Below are positions 22,047-32,925 of a stretch of DNA of 64,000 nucleotides, piece after piece. Both the position numbers and the translations under genes were made by a program. The stretch spans positions 62,001-126,000 of the forward strand of contig BDSL01000112.1 in NCBI GenBank assembly GCA_003116995.1. The letters are read 5' to 3'. A model generated the notes under the pieces. It was not told the origin of the DNA and searched no databases. It was given only the letters and a program-made list of their open reading frames with translations. This stretch comes from Yamagishiella unicocca (taxonomy: Eukaryota > Chlorophyta > Chlorophyceae > Chlamydomonadales > Volvocaceae). Position 1 is the first letter of the stretch. Every line of letters begins with the position of its first letter.

Positions 22047-25011
22047 ATGCCGCGCGCGTCGAGACTGCTTCGCCGCGGGCCCACCTTGGCGCCTGGACTA
22101 CCACAGCGGCCCCCGCTGCTGCTGCTGCAGCCCTCGCTGCTCATCTCGCTGCTCCTCCTTTCGTCGATGCACTCGCCGGTCTTCGCCGCACCGGCGGCTG
22201 AGGGCGACTTCACGACGTCCAGCCCGCAGTCCTCGCAGCAGCCCTCGCAGCCCTCGCAGCCCTCCCGGCCGCCGGCACAGCCCCCCGCGCAGCCAGAGTG
22301 GCAGCCCCGATGCATCGGTCAAGACGGACGGCACGTGGACTGGTGGGTGCTGCTAAAGTACCCGGGGGGTACGGAGGCGGCCTTCCTGGACAGCCAGGCG
22401 CTGCAGTCGCCGCCGCCGCCGCCGCCGCCGTCGTCACCAGTGGCGAGTGGCGGCGACGAATCATCGGCGGCGGCGGCGTCCCAAAGTTCTCGATGGAGCC
22501 TGCAGCGGCAGCGGCAGCGCCGCGACTCCAGCGGTTACAGTGGCGGCGACGATGATGTCGCTGGGATCGCCCGCATGTACGGCACTGGTGTGGACGCGGA
22601 CTCGGCGAAGGGCGTGGGCTCGGCGGGACGAGGCGACGGGCGCTTCGGAGGCGGTTTCGGAGGCGGTTTCGGAGGTGGAGGTGGGAGCTGCTCGTGGCTC
22701 GGGGGCTTCGACGTCACCGACCCAGATGGCCCGCTACGAAGGACGCTGGCGGCGGCGGCGGACGCAGCGGCGGCGGCGACGACGACGACGACGGCGGCGG
22801 CGGCGGCGACGACGACGGCGGCGGGGCTGCGAGGCGGCGTTGGGCTGGGGGCGGCGGCGGCGGCGGCATCAGGCCGCGCCGTCAGCGCCGCGGCTTCGGC
22901 GGCAGCGGGGGCCACTCGCAACCGGCGGCTTCGTGCGACGCCAGGTGGTTTCGGAGCCACCTCAGCAGCTGCTGCAGGCGCTACCGGCGCTGCTCGCACC
23001 GACGCGCTGCCACCTGCCGCGGACACCAGGCCAGCCTCCGGCGCCGTCAGAGCAGCCTCCGGCGCCGTTAGACCAGCCTCCGGCGCCGGCCCCGCCACCC
23101 GGGCCGCCCCGGCGGGCTTCGTGTTCTACAACGACGCGGATCCCGAGGGGGTGGAGCACTGGGGCTTCGCCCACGCCAAGGGGGCGCTGCTGTTCGGCCC
23201 CGCGGGTGGTGTGTGGCTGACCCACAGCTTTCCCTCCTTCCCGGGTCACCCGCCCTCGCCCCCGGGGGATAGCGAAACACGCACGAACACACGGGGCGGC
23301 AACACGCCCGGGGGAGCAGGCAGCGAAGCAGGCGAGAGCACGAGGGAGGGTGCGGGGGGGGTCGGGAGCAGCAGCGGGAGTGAGGGCGGGAGCCGTCGCG
23401 GTGAGACGGACAGCGGCGGCGGCAGTGGCGGCGGTGGCGGCGGCGACGCCTGGGACGTCGTACGGCACGCGCAGACGGTGTACGGCCAGCACGCGCTGTG
23501 CCTGACGCTGCCGCGGGAGGCGGTGGCGGCGGTGGCGGAGTCGCTGCTGGTCGCTGGTGTGTACGTGTACGACCACGTCATGCCGTACGACCTGGCGGGC
23601 GAGTACGGCGCGGTGCAGGAGCTGATCGATGCGTCGGCGTACGCGTCGTCAGTGGCGGCGGGGCGGGAGGTTGATGGTTGTGGTGGCGACAGTGGTTGCG
23701 GTGGAGGTGGCGACGCAGGGAAAGGTGGCGGCCTCGAGGGGCTCCACTCGGCCTCCAGTGCTGACGCAGCTGCCCTGGGTGCCACTGCCGCACTGCCGCT
23801 GCAGCTGCAGCTGTCGCAGAGGCGGGCCGCTCAAAACACCTCCCAGCGGGTCTTCTCGACCAGCGGCGGCGGCTCCTGGCTGCACGTCACCAAGTCGCCC
23901 AGCCACACGGTGCCCTTCCACGAGCAGGTGCGGGCATGTGAGCGGAAACGGCACATGAGCGGAAACCCGTAGTACGGCACTAGGAAAGAGAATTGAGCAG
24001 GTGGGACGCAAGGGGGGAGGGATTGAGACGAAACCCGTGTCGGTCGTTGCGTAAGAGGTGAGTGAAGATACTACGGAAGGGCCTGGACGCTCTTTTTGAG
24101 TTCTGCATGCCGGGGAACTGGGGGCGGGGAAGGCGACGCAGGCCAGGGAGGAGAGCCGTGGAAGCAACAGGGCAGGGAGGAGAGCCGTGGAGGCAACAGG
24201 GGAGCAAAACAGGCGGGTGTGGGTGTGGGGGTGTCAGCGTGGAGAGTCGCGAACGCGTTTTGGTCGTACGAGGCAAAGTATCGGACAGGCTAGGATTAGA
24301 CGAGTGTGGAACGCCTGCGTTTGGAGTGTGCTGTGCATGCCGGAGAGCTTGGGGCGTCGGTCGAAGGCCGGAGAATTGAAGCCCAGCCCCCGCCCATCGT
24401 GCGAAACGCAAACCCTGAAACCCCTCTAGGTTCTGGAGCCGGTGCTGGGGTCCTCCATGGCCTGGGAGACCTGGCGCCTGGGCACATCCTACCCCTCAGA
24501 ATGCCCCCCGGAAACATTGTACGGCAGCTTAAATGTACGGCGTGTTGTCGTACCGTCCTGTGCGGTTGACGGCGGCGGCGCCACTGCTTCGGCCGCCGCC
24601 GCTGCCGCCGGCTGGGATTCGCTGAAGGACCACAGCAAATGGGGCATCAGTGCGGCGGGGCTGATGATGCGCTCGGGTGGGCCTTATGCAGCGCCCCTGG
24701 AGCGGGACGGCAGCGCGCGGGAGGGTGGTGGCGGTGGCGGCGGCGGTGGTGGCAATGGTGAAGGCGACGGCACGCAGGTGTGCGTGGGCGACCTTAACCG
24801 CCAACCAAGCCAACGGTATCGCGGCGGCGGTTATGTATGCTCCACCGACCGGCGGTTGTGGGATGCCTTTCGAGATCTGGTAGCTGAGCTGGAGCCTTGC
24901 ACCGCCGGTGCTACTGCTACTGCTGCTGCTACTGCTGCTGCTACTGCTGCTGCTACTGCTGCTGCTACTGCTGCTGCTACCGCTACTGCTGCTGCTACTG
25001 CTGCAGTTTGA
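22047..25011 (+). CDS. DNASE2: Deoxyribonuclease II (acid DNase), secreted or lysosomal/vacuolar
   Basis: Exons 22047-23927 and 24430-25011, phase 0, about 820 aa. DNase II hydrolyses DNA at acidic pH without metal ions, leaving 3' phosphates. An N-terminal hydrophobic run (LLLLQPSLLISLLLL) reads as a signal peptide. Family landmarks in order: C-x-GQDGRHVDWWVLLKYP near residues 88-108; FVFYNDADPEG; the first catalytic H-x-K in GFAHAKGALLFG (His376), followed by GGVWLTHSFPSFP; YGQHALCLTLPREA; VYVYDHVMPYDL; WLHVTKSPSH; and the second H-x-K in KDHSKWGIS (His695), then VCVGDLNRQPSQRYRGGG and a C-terminal Cys-rich end. Animal DNase II is about 360 aa; the excess here is low-complexity Ala/Gly/Ser/Pro sequence at about 113-365 and 400-470 and an Ala/Thr tail. 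The ATG at 22047 is the first before the signal peptide. Both catalytic motifs are intact, so it is probably active. Confidence 0.92.
24905..25006 (+). repeat. CTACTGCTG coding microsatellite at the DNase II C-terminus
   Basis: Repeats of ACTGCTGCT run into the stop codon and encode an Ala/Thr tail after the last family Cys (ELEPCTAG). The tail is outside the conserved enzyme fold and probably dispensable. Confidence 0.85.
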
Positions 25012-26998
25012 AGTGCAGATCATTCTGCTGCTACTGCCGCCCGCATAGATGCTAATCCGACGGCAGCGACGATGGCAGCAACGGTTAACAGACCCGCGGC
25101 CGGACGGTTGTGCTGTACGACAGTTGTCGGGCCCTGTCGGGCCATGCATGCTACCAGATGTCGAAAGCTGACGAAGCGAAAGGCCACCGCCAGTAGTTAC
25201 AATTGTAAATCAACACGACGGGCCTCAGATCAAAAGGTATCGTGCGGTAGTGTGCGGCCGCGATGTCCAGCTTCACTCGGCTGATGATGCAAAGAGGCTG
25301 CGCTTTGACGTGGTATGATGCGGTGGCATGGCATGTCACACGCAAGCGCCTGGTTTCATATTATTGCAGCCGATGCAGCCGATGCATATGGCACATGTGT
25401 CGATCCGACCCCCGGCCGCCACAGGGTCCCTAAACCCAAACCCAGACCCATTCACGTGGGGAGGTGCCAGGACGCACAGCTGCGGGCCTTCCAAAGTTCC
25501 AATGCGTCGTACGTCCTGGATGGTTCCGGAGCTTTTCACTGCGGCGGGCGTGTTTCGGTGTGCTGCTGCTGCTGCTGCGCGCGCGGGTGGTGACCACGAA
25601 AGCATGGAACACCGGCGTGCTGCAGCACGGGGTGCGGGCGCTAGGGTGGCGCGACGCGGCACCAGCATGAAGGCGCCAACATGAGACGCGAACACACCAC
25701 CCACAGCGGCTTGTTAGTTTAGTTCTCTCGATAGCGTGTAGTTACAAATTCCGATGCCAGGTTTTTTCGACTGAAATATAAAATACGCTGTACGACCAGC
25801 CGGAATTGACACGGAATTTCAAGTAGTGTTGGATCTTGGACGCAGGTCTCGACAGCTACGCAGCGCCCTATGCGTCGTGAGCCCCTGGCCCACCTCTCCT
25901 TTCGGGCGGGGGCCCCCGCGTAAGTGAAGAAGGCCACTGACAGACGGCGCTCACCCACTGGTTCCTGTATTTTGCCGTGAGTGATGCAGCGGCGGCACCA
26001 ACTCGCCCCCGTTCGCGCACACGTGTTTGCCTTGCCTCTGCGGGGGGCACCCCGCACCCCTCATTGCGAACCCCCCCCCCCCGCCCCCAAGCCCCCGGCC
26101 CCCCGGCCCCCAAGCCCCCGCCCCCCCGGGCCCCTCGCTGTCCGCCGACCATGCGCCCACTATCCTGTCGTTTTCGCGTCACCGCCCGGGCCCTCCAACA
26201 ACCCTCCTACCCACCAGGCCCCTTTCCGACACAACAGCCCATTGGGGGGGTCATACCCGCTGGACCTTCCCGCCCCCCCCACCCCCCCACTTGGCCGCTA
26301 TCCGTCTGCACCCGGTGACGAACTGGTTGCATGCACACACACACACACACGGGACCACTCCTTCGCGGCTCAGCTCAGCATATTTAAAACACACACGGGA
26401 GAGCCCACACGGACGTTCGCCCCCTAATCGAGGGCACCTCGAGCTGGGGCATGGGGCAGCACCCTTACCACCCTGCAATTCCAAACGACCCACCAAACGA
26501 CCCACCAAACCGTTTCCTGATCGGTTGTTTACGTTAGTGCCGACCCACGGGTCTCTTTGAAACCCTCCTGGACCGTCTCCCCTCCCCTCCGCCGACGGCT
26601 AGCCGGCCGCGCCAGGACGTGCGACCCCACCCAGCGGCGGCCGTACACAATTGTCGTACCCTAGCCCATCAGATTACTACTTCGCCTCGAATCACCGACA
26701 CGCCTTCCTAAACTGCCCGGCAGCGACCACGCGACGTGGCGCAAAGCAGTCAGCTTCTGCCAGCTTCCGCCAGCGGCCGTAAGGCCCGTAGTCAGCTTCT
26801 GCCAGCTTCCGCACGTAAGGCCCGCGGTTGGCCGCGCCCTGACCCGTGCCGCTGCGTACTGCGTACTGCGTACTGCGTGCTGCGTACTGCGTGCTGCGTA
26901 CCGCTAATGCGTACTGCGTACTGCGTACCGCTAATGCGTACTGCGTACTGCGTACTGCGTGCTGCGTACTGCGTGCTGCGTACCGCTAATGCGTACTG
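25012..26998. other. Convergent intergenic region between DNase II and the Acl4-like gene
   Basis: No gene was recognised. It holds dispersed-repeat copies in minus orientation near 26128-26180 (C type) and 26520-26562 (B type), C-rich stretches at 26070-26140 and a short CA repeat at 26335-26350. Confidence 0.5.
25204..25208 (+). promoter_or_regulatory. Candidate TGTAA polyadenylation signal of DNase II
   Basis: TGTAA, the usual chlorophyte poly(A) signal, lies about 190 bases after the DNase II stop. Confidence 0.5.
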
Positions 26999-26999
26999 C
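26848..26999. repeat. GCGTACTGCGTGCT minisatellite in the Acl4-like 3' region
   Basis: Irregular repeats of GCGTACT, GCGTGCT and GCGTACCGCTAAT abut the stop codon of the minus-strand gene, so they form the start of its 3' UTR. The CTG-rich edge (27000-27020) encodes the terminal Gln run. Confidence 0.85.
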
Positions 27000-29734
27000 T
27001 ACTGCGGCTGCTGCTGCTGCTCCATCGCCAGCGCCTCTTTAATGGCTGACTCCAGATCCGCGAAAACCTGTACGACGTGTACGGCGAGGGTACGGTGGAA
27101 TGGAGCAGGGGTTGGGGAACCGATGTCGAAGAGAGAGAGAGGGGGCACGTTGTGGGGTGTCAGTGCGCAGATGCTGGCGTGCCTCCGAAACCGGGCCCAA
27201 ACCGAACCCAACCAACGAAACCCACGAAACCCACCCCATGACCTTCCCCCCTCCCTTACCAAACCCGCTCACACTCTCCCCTCCCCCGCGAGCTTTTCGC
27301 CATCCCCCGGCCGCCACTCACCTCAGTGATCTCGTCATCCGGCCCCGCCCCCAGTGACGTCAGCAGCGCCTGCCCCTTAGTCAGCACCGCCGCCGCCTCG
27401 CCGTACTGGTGGCCGCTGTAGTACGCCAGCGCCAGCAGGTGCCAGGCGTCCGGGCACCGGTCGTCCTCCTCGATAAGGCCCTCCAGCACCTGGGCGGTTG
27501 AGGTCGTTGGGGCGGTTGCGTCGGTCGGGTGGGGTCGGGGGGGGGAGGAAGATGTCGGCAAGATCAAGGAATGGTGGTTGGTGCTTGTACGGCGGCAGCG
27601 ATGGAGGCGGTGGTGGTGCGGCGGCGGCACAACGCTGTGCAGCCTTTCAAACCCCCACCCCACCGCTCGCAAGGTCGATATATGACCTTCGCCTTTTGTA
27701 TCCTCACCCCAGTTCTCCAGCATGCATCTTAAAACGTCTGTTGTTCTAAACGTTTTTTTCTCGCATCCACGGGTCTTGCTCCACAAAACCCAACGCAACC
27801 CCACCGCAGCCGGGCTACAATACCCGTTCCCCCAACGCCCCTCCCTCCACCCCCCGGGATCATACGTCCAAACCCACATCGATCGCTGTGGCCGTGCTTT
27901 CATCCAGCTCCAGCAGCAGCTTGGCGCAACCCCACCGCAGCCATACCTGAATACCCGTTCCCCCAATGCCCCTCCAACCCCCATCGAAATGGCCGAAACC
28001 CACATCGATCGCCGTGGCCGTGGTCTCATCCAGCTCCAGCAGCAGCTTGGCGCACTCCACCCTGAACTCGTAGCTGGGACCATCGTCCTCCTCCTCCTCC
28101 TCGTCGTCCTCGTCATCGCTGTCAGATCCAGAGCCACTCGACGCCGCTGCATCCTGCATCGCCTCGTCCGCATCCGCACCCGCACCCGCACCTGCAGCGC
28201 AACCAAACAGGGGGATGGCGAGGAGACCCGTGGGTCGGTGCACCCCCCTCCCGTGTATGTATGTGTGCGGGGGGGGGGGCGGTACAATACAAAAAAAGAA
28301 CCGGTAACGCGACTGGGGAAATGTAGTGGGTGCATAGCCTTCGGACACCGCGACGCGCGCGCATGCTACTGGACTAGGGTGGCCGGCCACACACACGGAC
28401 GTGACGACGGTGGGCGCAGTGAAGAAGAAGAAGAAGTGGGCTATAGTATTGAGTGCAAAGCAGAGAACTGGGATGGCGAACGGGGAAGCCGCCGGATGCA
28501 CCGAGCCGCGGGATGCACTGTGTGTGTGGGGGGGGGGGCAGGAGGTACCCTGTGACTTGGATCAGAGGCATCGCACCCGAGCAAGGGTTTCCTCGGCCCC
28601 CCACCGTAAGGAGTTTTTCGCATCCACCGGTCTTCCTCGCCCCCCCTCGTACCGGTTTATAACTTGTAACCCCCCTCGTACCGGTTTTTAACTTGTAACC
28701 CCCCTCGTACCTCCCGCCGCTCTCCCCGCCTCGTCGCAATCGCTCCCCTCGTCGTCCTTGCTGGCGGGCGTGTGCCACAAAGACATGGACCGCCGGAGCG
28801 CCTGTACGACAGGCGCCGTACACACACACACAAACACGGGCGTCTTCATTGGGTTTCGCGCGGTTAGCGTGGCGGGGCTTCAAGGGGTTCGAGGAGTACC
28901 CGGGGCTTCAAGGGGTGGGACAGGGAGGCCAGGTGGGCCAGCTGGGGTGCGACAGCCGCTGGTGCTGGTGCTGGTGCTGGTGCGATGCACCCCCCGAGCA
29001 ACTCCGGCCCCTGCCCCCCGCCTCCGGCCCCCCGCCTCCGGCCCCCCTTCCCCGCCTCCGGCCCCCGCCTCACCTCCAGCGCCTCCGCCGCTCGGCCCTG
29101 CTCGTACCTCAGGGCCGCTAGCGCCTGTCCAGGCTCGGGTGAGCTGGGGTCCACGGTGCTGGCCTGCGCGCGTGTTTAGAAGACGTCACATACACGCAGG
29201 GAGGGAGAGGTGGGACGGGGGGGACGGTGAAAAGCTGAAAACCCCTCCCCCCCACCACCCGAGGTTACCCGGCCCCCCCTCCCCTCGACCCCCCGCCCGC
29301 ACGGTTTGTCGGCTGTGGGCTCGCGGCTATTTTATAACACCCCCACCCCACCCCACCCACATACACAGACACATGCATATACACATACACACCCATACAC
29401 ACACTCACCCTTGCCAGCAGGTGCTCGACCTCCTCCGCCACCGCCGCCACCCCCGCGCCACTCCCCCCCGCGCCCCCCTCCCCCGCCTCCTCCGCCTGCT
29501 GCTGCACGCTGGCCATCAGCATCTCGCTCAGGCTACACATGGCGCCGGATAAGGCCCGGCTGAGGGGGGCGGCCGCCGGTGAGGAGGCGGCCTGGGCGGC
29601 AGCATGCTGCGCCTACGGGGGACGGGAGGCAGGCGACACAGGGGGCAGGCGGCGTCGGGCCGTATGTGTGTGCGTGTTTTAAATGTGTGTGTGTGTGTGT
29701 GTGTGTGCGTGTGTGTTTTATAAATGTGTGTGTG

Positions 29735-29765
<31 letters not shown>

Positions 29766-31313
29766 AGAGGGGGGGATAGTGAGGAGAGTGGGCGGTGCGG
29801 GTGCCGGTTAGAGCTAGGGAGGAAGCTCGGGGCTAGCTGCTTTCCATGCGCTCGTCTATTCACAGCAAGTGCTGCAGCCCGCTACCGGCCGGAACTAGAG
29901 AGCCGGGCCCCCCCGACCACCTCGCTCGTCCCTACCTGCCCAGGCAGCAACCCCTCCCCCCCCCCAACCCCCGCCCCTCCTTCCTGCCGGGTCTTTTTGC
30001 CACCTCCCCTGCCTAGGAGCACCTTACACCCCTACCTGCAGCACCTGCACCCCCTTGCGGGTGGCCGCCAATGCCTCCCCTGGAGCCTCCAGCAGCTGCC
30101 CCAGGTACAAGTACTTTTCGTACCCCACGTCGGGGCTCAACAAGACAGCCCGCCGCAGAACCTGGTGGGGGCCGCGGGGGGGAGGGAGGCGGTGGTTGTG
30201 GAGGTGGTTATGGTTGTGGCGGCGGTTGGGAGGTGGCGGCGGTTGGGTGGTTGTTGGGGGGGTAATTGGGGGTGGGTTTGTGTCGAGCCGCTCGTCCGTG
30301 TTTTAGGACTGGCTTGGGTTGGGTGGCCTGATGTCGACCCGGGTGCCGTGGTGTGGCGGGTGGGGGGCATGGGAGGAGACTCGTGGGTCGGCAATGAGAA
30401 GTAGAGCCGAGTAGGAAACGTTGGGTGCGCTGGTGGGGGTGAGGTTGGAGGCATGGAGGAATGGCACCTCGAGGTGGCCGGGGGTTGCGTGTCAGGTTTC
30501 GGGATGCCGTGGTTCGTCCTGTCATGCGGGGTGGACGACGGCCCCCCCTGGACTCAAGGGGGAAGACCCCGGGAGCCGCCGGCCTCGCCGCCCCCCTCTT
30601 TCCATTTCCCCTAGGAGGACTGGTCCTTTTCTGTAACCCACCCTTCCATCCCCCCTAACCGATCCTTTTCTGTAACCCCCCTTCCATTTGCCAGACGCCT
30701 GGCGCTGCCATCAGCGGCCCCCCCTCCTTCTCATGTTGGCGCGCCACACGCGAGCGCGTCCATAGCGAGTTCCCCGGCACCGGCTACAAGCGTCCCGCGC
30801 TCCACCACCGCGTTGTCGTATAGGCGGAGCAGACGGCACGCCTCCCAGTCCCTAACTCCTACGGCAGACCCTATGACATGCCGTACAGCCGTTGTACAGC
30901 CCTGCCCACGCTGCGCGCCTTGCAACCTATGGTGTCCCAGCAGCGGCATGTGGGCTCCATCCGGGCCAAGAGGTGAAATAACGCCGCGCGAGCCCCGCCG
31001 TCCGCCTTTGCACTTCGGCCTGGCCGCCGGTAACAACAGCTGCGCATCCTTCCCACCCCCGACGCGAGACGACGCGAATTACCTCAACGGCCTCCTCCTC
31101 TGGTCCTACTTCCGCAAGCAGCGCGCCCAGCGCATCCATGTACTCGACATTCTTCGGGTCCAGTTTGACTGCCTTCCGAAGGGCCGTCCGCGCCGAGTCA
31201 TAGTCATTATACTGAAGGGCTAGTTGCGCCTGTTCGTAGAGCTGCTGTGGAGAGACACGGGCGGCGGGCGCGCGAGGGCCGCCGCCCTTCTTAGCGCCCT
31301 TGCCCTTCGCCAT
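26999..31313 (-). CDS. ACL4: TPR protein, probable ribosomal protein L4 assembly chaperone (Acl4-like)
   Basis: Eight minus-strand exons: 31313-31083, 30161-30036, 29612-29409, 29163-29074, 28801-28711, 28191-28004, 27489-27322, 27067-26999; all phases agree, giving 388 aa. The N-terminus is basic (MAKGKGAKKGGG), followed by TPR helices (LYEQAQLALQYNDYDSARTALRKAVKLDPKN; VGYEKYLYLGQLLEAPGEALAATRKGV), a strongly acidic run (DSDDEDDEEEEEDD, about residues 265-280), then YEFRVECAKLLLELDE, VLEGLIEEDDRCPDAWHLLALAYYSGHQYGEA, and an acidic/Gln tail. This order and size match the Acl4 family, TPR chaperones that hold newly made L4 on its way to the pre-60S ribosome; the acidic segment fits binding a basic client. 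A general TPR protein is the alternative. The exon at 28004-28191 has a duplicated end that could add 42 in-frame residues. Confidence 0.87.
27795..28052 (-). repeat. 126-bp tandem duplication of exon end plus donor (Acl4-like gene)
   Basis: The exon end encoding AKLLLELDETTATAID with its donor (28003) is repeated 126 bp downstream (minus sense) as AKLLLELDESTATAID with a second donor at 27877. 126 is a multiple of three and the sequence between is open, so use of the second donor would extend the exon by 42 codons in frame. An AG acceptor-like TATTCAG also lies between the copies. Confidence 0.92.
29340..29406. repeat. CA-rich microsatellite
   Basis: Imperfect CACACA/CATACA run in the intron directly beside the donor of exon 29409-29612 (minus gene). 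Confidence 0.85.
29684..29765. repeat. TG microsatellite
   Basis: Two TG runs with CG interruptions in the Acl4-like intron between exons 29409-29612 and 30036-30161. Confidence 0.9.
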
Positions 31314-32925
31314 AGCCTTCCAACCTAATGCACGCTACACAACAAATCGTTTCAGTACTCTACGAGCCAAGGCAGCCAAAACGGCTCAGTCGCCACGGCA
31401 ATCACAACGTGTCGGCGGACATTCCGTCGTCCGCTATGTGTACCAAGGACAGGAAAATAAAGGTTTGCTCGCGAATCGTTTGTCGTCTTTCACTGGCGCT
31501 TCGCCTTCGTTAACGGCGTTCACCAGTCTTGTGTAGTTATGGCAAGATTAGTTACCGATATGCAATCTATTCACCCACACCATATTGTATATGGTTGCAG
31601 GAGCTAATGGAAAAGTAAGACAGTTGCCTCCTGGTTGCTCCAGGAATGCACAAACTCATCAGTCGCTGCCGAGTCAACTGGTCTTTCGCCTGGATTCAGC
31701 AATAAGATAACCAATTATTGTTGCGTGTCCATTGATGGAGGCATTCGAATGGTCCCCTGGAATCATCGCGTTGCCGGGAGGCACCCTTTCAGGGCGAAAG
31801 TCACAGGGTCACCCGTGCTCAGCTAGCAGCGGCGCGTCAGATAGTTCATGCTTATAAGTCGCACACGGTAACTAAATTATCCAAATCGTCCCACAGATAA
31901 TATGCAGAAAAGTTCGTTAGTTTCTAGGGCACCGGCAACGAACAAATTCGTTTCCGACTCCTAGCTCGCCCGATGATCCCAACCCACGGACACCATGCAA
32001 GGGAATTTCCGAACTGCTGTTAAGCTCGCTATGGATTGTGTATCAAACATGTCCTGCCATTGCCACCCACATGTTCCCATCCATGGACGACAGCTGCCAA
32101 AGCGAGCCAAAGGTGCCCAGGCGGCCAGGCGGCCAGGCTTTGCCCAGGTGGCCTAAGGCAGGTGCGAGCAGGTGACATCCGGCCCAAACTGGCACGTCTC
32201 TGATCGCGCCAAAATGATTGACACAACTTTCCTCGACCGGCGTCAGTGTCAACAGGACGAAGCGCAGTCCCTGTGTCGCCATTGTCACTTCGGCGTTTAC
32301 AAGTCAACGTCACCAAAGCGCGCAAGCAAATCTAGCCGAGTTCTGTTTTTGGTAACGTACCGAGGGGCTCTGCCTCTTTCGTTTCCTTCAGTGTCCGGCC
32401 AAGTGCCCATTGGTTTTATCTTTTGGTTGGCCTGGAGCCCACCGTAATAAGTGCTATTAGTTGCCCCATGCCGAGCGTCGTGCCGGGATCGACCGTATTT
32501 TGCCCTTCTCCTTTATGCACACCCCTTCATCAACCCAGTCTTCTAATTTTGGAGGGCACTGTTTCAGCCATTCCACCGATCCTAAGGGGACCTTTAGATT
32601 ACCTTCATAATAATGTAGTCTACCAGTAGCACTCAGACCACCAATCCTCGGGCTCAGTGCGTTTCGTGCCAAGGCTTGGTTACACCAGCTTACACCACAG
32701 CTCCCCTTAATATTCCTGGACAGACACCTACCGGTAAATGACATCAACGCCGACTCCTACCTTCACCCATTACATACTGCACTCTGCCGCCCTCGATACC
32801 CCTATTCCCCCATCGCAGCAGCGCACGCCCCGTGCACCCCGCCTGCCCGCTGGGCCACGCCACAGCCAACGTGCGCGTGCAACAGCCAACCGCCGCCGGC
32901 CCACGCCGCCATCTCCCAGCCCCCC
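31314..32925. other. Intergenic region upstream of the Acl4-like gene and downstream of RPN9
   Basis: GC is lower than in the genes. A 96-codon minus frame at 32457-32747 has no recognisable domain. A short GGCGGCCAG repeat lies at 32115-32150. The promoter of the minus-strand Acl4-like gene should lie just above 31313; no motif was identified. Confidence 0.5.
32770..32774 (-). promoter_or_regulatory. Candidate TGTAA polyadenylation signal of RPN9
   Basis: TGTAA on the minus strand about 150 bases after the RPN9 stop, a normal spacing in chlorophytes. Confidence 0.55.

Noticed and set aside
24774..24800. Possible donor GTGTGCGTG inside DNase II exon 2
   Set aside because: The sequence after it (VCVGDLNRQPSQRYRGGG) is conserved DNase II protein in the same frame, so it is not spliced out.
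32457..32747. 96-codon minus frame with VEWLKQCPPKLEDWVDEG
   Set aside because: It looks somewhat protein-like and could be a transposon remnant, but no family could be named and no adjoining frame supports it.
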